Positions 57,546 to 64,000 of a stretch of DNA of 64,000 nt are shown here, one piece after another. Each line of letters starts with the position of its first letter. Positions within the stretch are counted from its first letter, which is position 1. The stretch lies in NCBI RefSeq assembly GCF_029714365.1, contig NZ_CP121659.1, forward strand, positions 1,860,001-1,924,000, in the 5' to 3' direction. The notes under the pieces were generated by a model that was given only the letters and a program-made list of their open reading frames with translations, was not told where the DNA came from and ran no database searches. The stretch is from Sinorhizobium terangae. Its GTDB lineage: Bacteria; Pseudomonadota; Alphaproteobacteria; Rhizobiales; Rhizobiaceae. The translations under genes were made by a program, and so were the position numbers.

Positions 57546-58132
57546 TGAACGATGTAGCGATAGGCAACGAAAGCGAAGAAAGCCGCCATGCAGGCAGCGG
57601 TCGCGAGCTGTGTCAGCCGCCGCTCTACGAAATCGCGTACCGACTCGCCGTAGCGCTGCAAAAGCCAGGCTAGAAGCATGAACCGCGACCCGCGTGCGAG
57701 CGCGGCGGAAATGGCGAACAACCAGATGTTCACGTGAGCAACCCCAGACAGAATGGTCACGACCTTGATCGGCGGCAGGTGCGCAAAGCCCGAGGTAATC
57801 AGGAGCAGTACGATCGTCGAGAAGTCAACGGACTGGCTCAGGTGATCGAAAGTGTCGAGCTTCCCGTAAAACTCCAGTATCGGCCGGGCGACTGTCTCGA
57901 ATGCGTAATATCCGATAAGCCAGCCGGCGATACCGCCGAGCACGGACGCGACTGAGGCGATAAGCGCGTAGCGCCAAACCCGGTCCCGCCTTGCCAGGGC
58001 CATGGGCACAAAAAGAACGTCGGCTGGCACGAGAAAGATGGAGCTTTCGACAAAAGCAATGGCGGCGAGCCATCTTTCCGATGAGCCCTTCCCGGCAAGA
58101 GACATCGTCCAGTCGTATAAGGATCGGAGCAT
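57542..58132 (-). CDS. YqaA/DedA-like (SNARE-associated) membrane protein
   Basis: 196 aa, four to five hydrophobic segments. RWLAAIAFVESSIFLVPADV, LFVPMALARRDRVWRYALIA, VLGGIAGWLIGYYAFETVAR and SGFAHLPPIKVVTILSGVAH are the conserved blocks of the YqaA branch of the DedA superfamily. Such proteins may flip lipids or support membrane homeostasis. ATG at 58132 with AAAGG. The stop codon lies inside the mosaic element at 57545, so the repeat supplied the last bases of the gene. Confidence 0.88.
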   Translation of the reverse strand: MLRSLYDWTMSLAGKGSSERWLAAIAFVESSIFLVPADVLFVPMALARRDRVWRYALIASVASVLGGIAGWLIGYYAFETVARPILEFYGKLDTFDHLSQSVDFSTIVLLLITSGFAHLPPIKVVTILSGVAHVNIWLFAISAALARGSRFMLLAWLLQRYGESVRDFVERRLTQLATAACMAAFFAFVAYRYIVH

Positions 58133-58300
58133 GGAGCCACCTTTCAACTGCAGCAAATCCCGTCCGCGGCGTGTTCACGCCGGCCGGGATTGCGCGCGTG
58201 ACCTTTCATCGGGCGGAGAACACATCGTCAGCGACTTGAGCCAATCCTGGCGCCGCGGGGGGTAGAGCCATATCCATGTCGTCAAAAATCGTGTCGCAAT

Positions 58301-58552
58301 TCAGAGCACCATGAACGGGGAACCTGTCGAACGGCCGTCGAACACTGCAAACAGGCGCTCGTGGATTGACAGCCTACCCATCGATCGCACGCTGGTTGCA
58401 ACAGACCGATAACAGTCGCCCGTAAACCGCAAGCGGTTATTTCGGGAACGAATCTGGAGCAAGAAAAAGCTGCTCTCCCGCCAGCCGAACTCAATGTTGG
58501 CAATTTGCGCGTAGCGGGAAGTGCGCTCACGACGGCAAATGGTACCGATCAT
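58301..58552 (-). CDS. Possible small gene coupled to the cyclase gene
   Basis: 83 codons. The ATG at 58552 overlaps the cyclase stop (ATGA). Protein: FGWRESSFFLLQIRSRNNRL, then FTGDCYRSVATSVRSMGRLS and IHERLFAVFDGRSTGSPF. Third-position base use is less biased than in surrounding genes and no family is recognised, so it may be a chance frame in a decayed tail. Confidence 0.35.
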   Translation of the reverse strand: MIGTICRRERTSRYAQIANIEFGWRESSFFLLQIRSRNNRLRFTGDCYRSVATSVRSMGRLSIHERLFAVFDGRSTGSPFMVL

Positions 58553-60297
58553 GGAGGCAGCGGCAGCTTCCCGAGAGCGTTCGCCAGCGATTGTATCGAC
58601 GCGGGTCGAAAAGGCCCCATTCGGGTGAAGCCGCCGATCGTGAACGATGGCGCGATCTCGACAAGGCGCTTTGCAGCCTCTCCTGCCGCCTCGAAATTGT
58701 TCAACTCGACCTGTGCCGCCGCGAAGTAGGCATAGGCGACGCTGAAGTTCGGGTTCGCTCCGACAGCAAGCGCCGCATAGGTGGCGGCCTCCCCGAAGCG
58801 GCCGCTGAACCAGTGGGCCAGCGTTAGCGCACAGTAAGGATGATAATTCAGGGGATCGAACGGGCTGAGCCTCAGCGCAAGCAGTGCATGCTCGATGGCT
58901 CTTTCGTTTCGCTCGCTATGGGCATTTACCAGGGCACTGAAGCCGTATGCGAGGGCCGAATTGTGATTGAGCTCCAGCGCCCGATCCAGAACGATAATGG
59001 CCGCGTCGTAGTCATGCGTGAAATTGGACTTGACAAAGGCGGCGATGCTTAGGGCCTGCGGATCATCGACACCAAGGTTGAGCGCGGCATTGCAGTGTTC
59101 CAACGCAAGAGTTTTATCCCGTTCGTCAAATCCACAGCGGAAGTAACTTTGCTCATGGCACCACGCCGCATAGGCATGTGCCAGCGCATAGTTCGGGTCG
59201 CGCTTCAGGGCGGCCTCCAAAAGCAGCAGCGCTTTTTGCGTTTCAGCCGGCGAATTCGCATAGGTGTGCGGGAGTGCTTTCAAATAGAGGTCGTATGCGT
59301 CCAGTGCATCCGGCCGTTTTCGCAGCGCACGTTCAATTTCGGCTCGGCGTATCGACGGTTCCAGCGCACCGACGATGCTGGTCACGAAACGGTCTTGAAG
59401 ATCGAACAAGTCCTCGGCGAAGCCCTCGAGCCTATCTGCCCATACGTGCGTCGCACCCGTCCCCTCCAAAAGCTGTCCCGTGATGCGGATTCGGTTGGCG
59501 GATTGTCGGACACTGCCTTCGAGCACGTAGCGTACGCCCAATTCCCGAGCGACCTGCTTCACGTCAACAGGCCTTCCTTTGTAGAAATAGCTCGAGTTGC
59601 GCGCGATCACGAAGAGGCTGGGAATCTTGGCCAGTTCCGTGATGAGATCCTCGACCAGGCCGTCGGCAAAATAGTCTTGCTGCGGATCGCCGCTCATGTT
59701 TTCGAACGGCAACACTGCGATCGACGGTCGTTTCGGCAGGGCAAGGGGCGTGTCGATCAGGTTGGTTGCATCCGGCGTCTGCGCCTCCAGATGAAGCTGA
59801 TAGACGCGGATCGGCCGCGTGATGTTCTTGAGGTACTGGTCTCCAGTGTCTTCGAAGGTGATGTCCAGCCGTTCCCGGACAAGATCGCGCACAGCGGCCG
59901 ATACGGCGATTCCGCCTGGCCGTGCAATCCCCTCCAGCCTCGACGCGACGTTCACGCCGTCGCCGAAGATGTCGCCATTCTCCAAGATGACGTCTCCCAA
60001 ATTAATGCCGATCCGGAACTCAATGCGGTGATCCGGCGGAATTGGGTCATTTCGAATGATCATCGCGCGCTGTATGTCGACAGCACAGGCTACCGCTTCC
60101 AAAACACTTTGAAACTCGGCGAGAATGCCATCGCCGATGAGCTTTACGACCCGGCCGTTGTGCTCTGCAATCTTCGGGTTCAAGAGCTCGCTCTGGTGGG
60201 CCACCAACGAGCGGAGCGTCGTGGATTCGTCGGCCTCCATGAGCCGACTGAAGCTAACGACGTCAGCGGCGAGGATCGCTGCCAGTCTGCGGTCCAT
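58549..60297 (-). CDS. Class III adenylate/guanylate cyclase with TolB-like and TPR regions
   Basis: 582 aa. Cyclase domain: LAAILAADVVSFSRLMEADE and VVKLIGDGILAEFQSVLEAV keep both metal Asp; GINLGDVILENGDIFGDGVN follows. Then a TolB-like block IAVLPFENMSGDPQQDYFAD and TPR repeats (for instance EAALKRDPNYALAHAYAAWC). Ends FTIGGFTRMGPFR, as does the paralogue at 31432 in a similar form. AGGAGGG before the ATG at 60297. Cytosolic, would convert ATP to cAMP under unknown control. Confidence 0.92.
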   Translation of the reverse strand: MDRRLAAILAADVVSFSRLMEADESTTLRSLVAHQSELLNPKIAEHNGRVVKLIGDGILAEFQSVLEAVACAVDIQRAMIIRNDPIPPDHRIEFRIGINLGDVILENGDIFGDGVNVASRLEGIARPGGIAVSAAVRDLVRERLDITFEDTGDQYLKNITRPIRVYQLHLEAQTPDATNLIDTPLALPKRPSIAVLPFENMSGDPQQDYFADGLVEDLITELAKIPSLFVIARNSSYFYKGRPVDVKQVARELGVRYVLEGSVRQSANRIRITGQLLEGTGATHVWADRLEGFAEDLFDLQDRFVTSIVGALEPSIRRAEIERALRKRPDALDAYDLYLKALPHTYANSPAETQKALLLLEAALKRDPNYALAHAYAAWCHEQSYFRCGFDERDKTLALEHCNAALNLGVDDPQALSIAAFVKSNFTHDYDAAIIVLDRALELNHNSALAYGFSALVNAHSERNERAIEHALLALRLSPFDPLNYHPYCALTLAHWFSGRFGEAATYAALAVGANPNFSVAYAYFAAAQVELNNFEAAGEAAKRLVEIAPSFTIGGFTRMGPFRPASIQSLANALGKLPLPP

Positions 60298-60501
60298 AGA
60301 CGCCCTCCTACGGATTGCATCAAGCAGCATGCCATAGAATTCAGTTAAGGCATTCAAAATCCGCTCTTTGCGTGTCTGGGCGCTGCAAAAGTGACCGCTT
60401 CAGGTGCATCCGGGCGAACGCCGGCGACCGCACTTGTTCCAAGGCGGTCGCCTCTGTTTGCAATAGAGCGTCCTCTCTGGCGGGCGAGACCCGACGAAGC
60501 G

Positions 60502-60975
60502 TCAGCCGCGCCGGGCCGCTTCGATCGCGGCGACGTCGATTTTCCCCATGTCCATCATGGCATCAAAGGCGCGCTTAGCCTCGGCACCGCCAGCAGCAAG
60601 CGCTTCGGTCAGTACACGCGGCGTGATTTGCCAGGAAATCCCCCACTTGTCCTTGCACCAGCCGCACGCGCTCTCCTGCCCGCCATTGCCAACGATGGCG
60701 TTCCAGTAGCGGTCGGTCTCCTCCTGGTCGTCGGTGGCGATCTGGAATGAAAAGGCTTCGTTATGCTTGAACATGGGACCGCCGTTGAGGCCGAGGCAAG
60801 GAATGCCCGCAACCGTGAATTCGACCGTCAGCACGTCGCCCTCCTTGCCGGACGGGTAGTCGCTCGGTGCACGGTGCACGGCAGTCACCCTGGTGTCGGG
60901 AAAGACCTCTGAATAGAAGCGAGCGGCAGCCTCGGCGTCCTTGTCGAACCAGAGGCAAATCGTGTTCTTCGACAT
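60502..60975 (-). CDS. VOC-family protein (PhnB/3-demethylubiquinone methyltransferase-like)
   Basis: 157 aa. NTICLWFDKDAEAAARFYSE, VFPDTRVTAVHRAPSDYPSG, EFTVAGIPCLGLNGGPMFKH, then FSFQIATDDQEETDRYWNAI and KDKWGISWQITPRVLTEAL. The FW/GWCKDKWGxSWQ motif marks the PhnB-like branch of the vicinal oxygen chelate superfamily. AAAGGAA before the ATG at 60975. Likely a small metal-binding enzyme or resistance protein; substrate unknown. Confidence 0.9.
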   Translation of the reverse strand: MSKNTICLWFDKDAEAAARFYSEVFPDTRVTAVHRAPSDYPSGKEGDVLTVEFTVAGIPCLGLNGGPMFKHNEAFSFQIATDDQEETDRYWNAIVGNGGQESACGWCKDKWGISWQITPRVLTEALAAGGAEAKRAFDAMMDMGKIDVAAIEAARRG

Positions 60976-61235
60976 CACATGTTCCTTTCGCTTTTGAAGC
61001 AGCCACCCTCCGAAATAGGCAGCCAACCGTTTTTCTCCACCCCCAGGGCGGTCACCCCCTGAGGACGAATGAAGCACTCGGTTTCCGACAGGGAAAAGGT
61101 GGAACCCTGCGAAATTTTGCAACGGGTCGATCTTTCACGTCCCCCGGCGTCGCCTAGACTAAGCCCGACGGCCGTTCGTGATCCAAGGCGGTCGTCCACC
61201 TCAATCGACCCGGCGCAGACTTTCTGCGAAGACGC

Positions 61236-61736
61236 CTATATTGGTGCCGTGGCCGATGACCACGACGTGGCTACCGGCTGCCAAGCCCTGCCTGCCAGGA
61301 ACGCCGCAAATGCTCTGAGCGGCAGCCCTTGCAGATCAAGCGGTGAGTTGCAGCGACGGCCGCCATTACGGTCGACGTCTGCCACGGTAAAAGGGAGCTC
61401 CACCTGATGGCCTGCGATCAACGCAAGAATCATCGGAGCGGCGATGATGACGACGTTCTTTCCGAGAATGTAACCAATGAACGGAGCGGCGATGACCCCG
61501 ATAGCCTTCCTGAAGGGGCCGCCCGGAGCGATTTCCATGCCGTTCCGGGCAATCCAGAACAGCAGGGCAGCAGAGACCAGCCCAGTCGCAAGTCCTGAAA
61601 TGCTTGTCCTCGATACCCATTCGACAGATGGCAGGAAGTTATACCCGATCATCTTGGCAAATACAGGCAGCACACCAAGCTGCACCCAAACGAACAGTAA
61701 GATCCGGGCCGGCTTAATGCGCGGCTGCCCAGTCAT
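61236..61736 (-). CDS. Hypothetical membrane protein
   Basis: 166 aa. Three or four hydrophobic parts: ILLFVWVQLGVLPVFAKMIG, GLATGLVSAALLFWIARNGM, IGVIAAPFIGYILGKNVVII with APMILALIAGHQVELP. The C-terminal 45 residues (RNGGRRCNSPLDLQGLPLRA onward) look unlike a natural membrane-protein tail and may reflect a shift or a fused end. Start uncertain: ATG 61736 or GTG 61769. Not recognised. Confidence 0.6.
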   Translation of the reverse strand: MTGQPRIKPARILLFVWVQLGVLPVFAKMIGYNFLPSVEWVSRTSISGLATGLVSAALLFWIARNGMEIAPGGPFRKAIGVIAAPFIGYILGKNVVIIAAPMILALIAGHQVELPFTVADVDRNGGRRCNSPLDLQGLPLRAFAAFLAGRAWQPVATSWSSATAPI

Positions 61737-62011
61737 CTCCCCTTTTGAAGCACCCATTAAGCCACACACCGCATGTCCGATAGCGATCCTATCGGCAGAT
61801 CTGTGACACGCTATGGGTTGTGCTTCAAGGACACAGCGCAGTTATACCGCGAGTTCCACGCGTGGCGTAGGCCGTCGCGCCGCTCTCGCCGAAGTGATCG
61901 CAAAGGCGCGCCAACATTGCCGTCGCCATGCGCTTGGGTGGTGAGCGGAAGCCCGCAGTCAGCATGAGAGCGATTGCAATGCGGACATTGCGGTCGTCGC
62001 ATCCATTCTGC

Positions 62012-62500
62012 TTACCGCCTCGCCAGCATTGGCAAGATCAAGCCCCATCCGGTCTCTTGAGGTGGTCCAGACGGCTCGAACCCCAACTTCTTGTAGACGG
62101 CTATCGCCCTTGCATTGTTTGGATGCGGATCGGTCGCGATCACAGGTGCGCCCTCATCGAAAAGAGCCTGCATCCTCATTCCGATAAACGCTGAACCATG
62201 TCCAACGCCGACCATTTCGGGGTCTCCGATAAATTGATCAATTCCCCGCGAGCCTTTGGGAAGACCGGCAAAATGGTGATCTTCCCATCCGTGCACCGTG
62301 TAGTCCTGCAAGAACGCAAAGGGCCGTTCGTTGATTGAAATGATCCAGCGAGCCACCCGAGGATCAACCAGTTCTGCTTCACCATACGGCTCACCAGAAC
62401 CCCACCATTCCAGGACATGCGGGTTCGACCGCCACGCGTTCAGTAAAGCGAGATCATCAAGGGTCGCTCTGCGAAACTCGTAAGGATTGGTCGCGAACAT
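62012..62500 (-). CDS. GNAT-family N-acetyltransferase (AAC(6')-like branch)
   Basis: 162 aa. YEFRRATLDDLALLNAWRSN, PHVLEWWGSGEPYGEAELVD, then GIDQFIGDPEMVGVGHGSAF with IGMRMQALFDEGAPVIATDP and NNARAIAVYKKLGFEPSGPP. The VGVGHGSAF is the acetyl-CoA pyrophosphate loop (Q/RxxGxG/A variant). The arrangement is that of acetyltransferase family 8, to which aminoglycoside 6'-acetyltransferases and siderophore acetylases belong. Substrate not assignable from sequence. Confidence 0.85.
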   Translation of the reverse strand: MFATNPYEFRRATLDDLALLNAWRSNPHVLEWWGSGEPYGEAELVDPRVARWIISINERPFAFLQDYTVHGWEDHHFAGLPKGSRGIDQFIGDPEMVGVGHGSAFIGMRMQALFDEGAPVIATDPHPNNARAIAVYKKLGFEPSGPPQETGWGLILPMLARR

Positions 62501-62504
62501 TAGA

Positions 62505-62741
62505 TCACCATAGCAGATTGTGCGACGGTGAGTATGGGCTCGAAGCAGTCTTTGGCCCGTTGCATATCAACCGGCTGCACAAGGTCGAGAGAGCGGACCT
62601 GGCCGTTCCATCAAAGTCACCGGCAACAACGGGAGCCGCCGCGGCGGGCTGTGGCAAGAGACCGGTTCCGAGTGACGCAATGGCAACCAGGAATTCACGA
62701 CGACTGACGGAAAACTCGCGCTTCTCAAACTCGCCCCCCAT
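62505..62741 (-). CDS. Tat-signal-bearing short protein, probably truncated
   Basis: 78 codons. FSVSRREFLVAIASLGTGLL followed by PQPAAAAPVVAGDFDGTAR is a clear twin-arginine export signal with an AAAA cleavage region, normally leading a folded redox or cofactor enzyme. Here only about 40 residues follow, with no recognisable domain (SALSTLCSRLICNGPKTASS). Probably a 3'-deleted gene whose body was replaced by the 5' flank of the GNAT gene. Confidence 0.5.
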   Translation of the reverse strand: MGGEFEKREFSVSRREFLVAIASLGTGLLPQPAAAAPVVAGDFDGTARSALSTLCSRLICNGPKTASSPYSPSHNLLW

Positions 62742-62782
62742 GAGACCCTGCCGGGTTCGAGCAGCTATTGCCTACCTACAAG

Positions 62783-62870
62783 ACGTGCAAAGACGCCGCA
62801 GCACTTCGAATGCAGCATGACTTTGCTCCCAAAGCCTTTCCGATTTAAGGACAAAATCATGCGGTAGCAG
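62783..62870. repeat. Rhizobial mosaic element
   Basis: agacgtgcaaagacgccgcagcacttcgaatgcagcatgactttgctcccaaagcctttccgatttaaggacaaaatcatgcg: decayed first module, linker, and second module. It lies between divergent genes. Confidence 0.8.
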
Positions 62871-62898
62871 GATGGTATGAAAAAATTGACGCGAGCAG

Positions 62899-63762
62899 AT
62901 GGAGGCGCGCTTGCGGGCGAGTATCGTTCTACTCTCGGCCGGGTTCACCCTCGCCGCCAGCATCGTGATCGCGGGCGTTGCGGCGCCTCGCCGACAGATC
63001 GGGGCGGATTTGGTGCGGGAATTCGCGATTCCCGAGGCGACCCAAGGGGTAGGCGTGGATGCCGAACACCTCTACGCCGTCGACAACCGCATGATCGCCA
63101 AATATGACAAGGCGAGCGGCGAGCGGGTCGCGGTTTTCGAAGAGCAAAAGGGTGGGCCGATCAAGCACTTCAACAGCGCCGCCGTAGTTGACGGAAAAAT
63201 ATACGCGGCGCACTCGAATTTTCCCGAATGGCCGGCGGCCAACTCGGTAGAGGTCTTTAACGCAGCAACCATGCAGCACGTCGATACGCATGCCCTCGGC
63301 ATCGATCGCGGCTTCCTTACCTGGCTCGATTACCACGACGGTTCATGGTGGGGCGCATTCGCCAACTACAACCGGGTCTTCAGTCCAATCGCCTCTGGAA
63401 ATAAGGCGCAGGTCGTCCGCTTTGACCGCGACTGGCGGATTGCCGAGACTTGGGGTCTGCCGGATGAAGTACTCGAGAAATTCGGGGACATGAGCAATTC
63501 GGGCGGATCCTGGGGACCCGACGGTAGACTCTACTTGACTGGGCACGATGCCGCCGAGGCCTACATGATGGAGCGTCCGGAGACCGGGTCCGTGCTGAAA
63601 TGGATCGCGACGGTGCCATTGAAAAACACTGGCCAAGGCATCGCCTGGGATCGCGCGACGCCGGGTGTGCTTTATGGCATCATCCGCGGCAAAAGCCACG
63701 CAGATAACCGCATGACGGCCAACCGCATGGTGCTCGGCCAGCAAAGGACTGGATCTCAATAG
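62899..63762 (+). CDS. Hypothetical exported beta-propeller-like protein
   Basis: 287 aa. An N-terminal hydrophobic segment (IVLLSAGFTLAASIVIAGVA) is followed by repeated strands: VREFAIPEATQGVGVDAEHL, YAVDNRMIAKYDKASGERVA, VVDGKIYAAHSNFPEWPAAN, VEVFNAATMQHVDTHALGID. The spacing suits a propeller like glutamine cyclotransferase or SMP-30-type proteins, without their catalytic signatures. Probably periplasmic. Start ATG at 62899. Function unknown. Confidence 0.78.
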   Translation: MEARLRASIVLLSAGFTLAASIVIAGVAAPRRQIGADLVREFAIPEATQGVGVDAEHLYAVDNRMIAKYDKASGERVAVFEEQKGGPIKHFNSAAVVDGKIYAAHSNFPEWPAANSVEVFNAATMQHVDTHALGIDRGFLTWLDYHDGSWWGAFANYNRVFSPIASGNKAQVVRFDRDWRIAETWGLPDEVLEKFGDMSNSGGSWGPDGRLYLTGHDAAEAYMMERPETGSVLKWIATVPLKNTGQGIAWDRATPGVLYGIIRGKSHADNRMTANRMVLGQQRTGSQ

Positions 63763-63823
63763 CCGTTGGACGAGATCAGCCTGCGGGCGCTAACATCACA
63801 GAGAGGATAACCGGGAGCAAATC

Positions 63824-64000
63824 ATGTGCCGAAACATAAGAACCCTGTCCAATTTCGATCCGCCGGCGACGGACGAGGAAATCCACGATGCTGCGCTGCA
63901 GTTCGTGCGCAAGCTGAGCGGAACGACCAGACCGTCGAAACGGAATGAAGCGGCATTCGATCGCGCGGTGCGCTCAATCGCGCAATGCGCCCGCGAACTC
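63824..64000 (+). CDS. DUF2277 protein, 5' part only
   Basis: 59 codons before the window ends. MCRNIRTLSNFDPPATDEEI then HDAALQFVRKLSGTTRPSKR and FDRAVRSIAQCAREL match the whole start of DUF2277 proteins (about 85-95 aa). GGGAG lies 6 bases before the ATG. A start Cys-Arg-Asn-Ile is characteristic. Function unknown. 61 bases after the propeller gene on the same strand. Confidence 0.88.
   Translation, partial: MCRNIRTLSNFDPPATDEEIHDAALQFVRKLSGTTRPSKRNEAAFDRAVRSIAQCAREL

Noticed and set aside
1..64000. CRISPR array, rRNA, tRNA or insertion sequence
   Set aside because: No regularly spaced short repeats, no rRNA or tRNA signature and no transposase frame were recognised by eye; a tRNA scan was not possible.

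Overview
The window reads as chromosomal or megaplasmid DNA of an alphaproteobacterium of the Rhizobiaceae, most likely Sinorhizobium/Ensifer. The DNA is GC-rich. The intergenic spaces carry many copies of the palindromic mosaic repeats typical of rhizobia. A rhizopine-catabolism-like (moc) gene set is present, together with rhizobial families such as DUF1515, DUF1636, DUF3309 and TPR-bearing class III adenylate cyclases. No rRNA, tRNA, CRISPR array or intact transposase was seen.

Layout. 0-7 kb: an HlyD-type membrane-fusion protein, a SulP permease with STAS domain, a PPK2 polyphosphate kinase, then single housekeeping or stress genes (GFA, DUF924, an Lrp regulator, an alpha/beta hydrolase). 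7-11 kb: a leftward operon headed by a clear cobalamin riboswitch, encoding DUF1636, an ATPase, a binding protein and a FecCD permease, probably a corrinoid or cobalt-chelate importer. 11-15 kb: an SLC13/TrkA-C transporter and four tandem paralogous small lipoproteins. 15-29 kb: a decayed prophage on the minus strand (lysozyme, overlapping spanin-like pair, DUF1515, 3'-truncated portal, frameshifted large terminase, small-terminase-like gene) interleaved with plus-strand cargo, small membrane proteins, a broken higA and a methyltransferase that caps the truncated portal. 29-34 kb: small ORFs, a TPR adenylate cyclase, a YdhR monooxygenase and a third cyclase fragment.

34-39 kb: a LacI regulator followed by mocD, mocE, mocB and mocF homologues. 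These would supply uptake recognition plus a hydroxylase, Rieske ferredoxin and ferredoxin reductase chain that could O-demethylate a rhizopine-like methoxy-inositol compound. The ABC permease and ATPase, mocA and mocC are not in the window. 39-46 kb: a DUF1326/DUF2182 pair, an HxlR-like regulator, an MFS exporter and the ChrA chromate transporter. 46-49 kb: a secreted cupin and a set of metal-associated small proteins (Cys/Met-rich protein, DUF411, GDCC protein). 49-64 kb: methyltransferase, MHS and MFS transporters, an Lrp regulator divergent from an MFS exporter, two DUF1801 genes around a SnoaL-like gene, a TetR remnant, an argP-argO (LysR-LysE) divergon, a DedA-like protein, a second TPR cyclase, VOC and GNAT proteins, a beta-propeller protein and the 5' end of a DUF2277 gene cut by the window edge.

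Many start codons were moved inward from the longest reading frame because a Shine-Dalgarno sequence sits before an internal ATG or GTG. Several genes shorter than 60 codons were found by eye. Family names come from recognising motifs, not from a database search.
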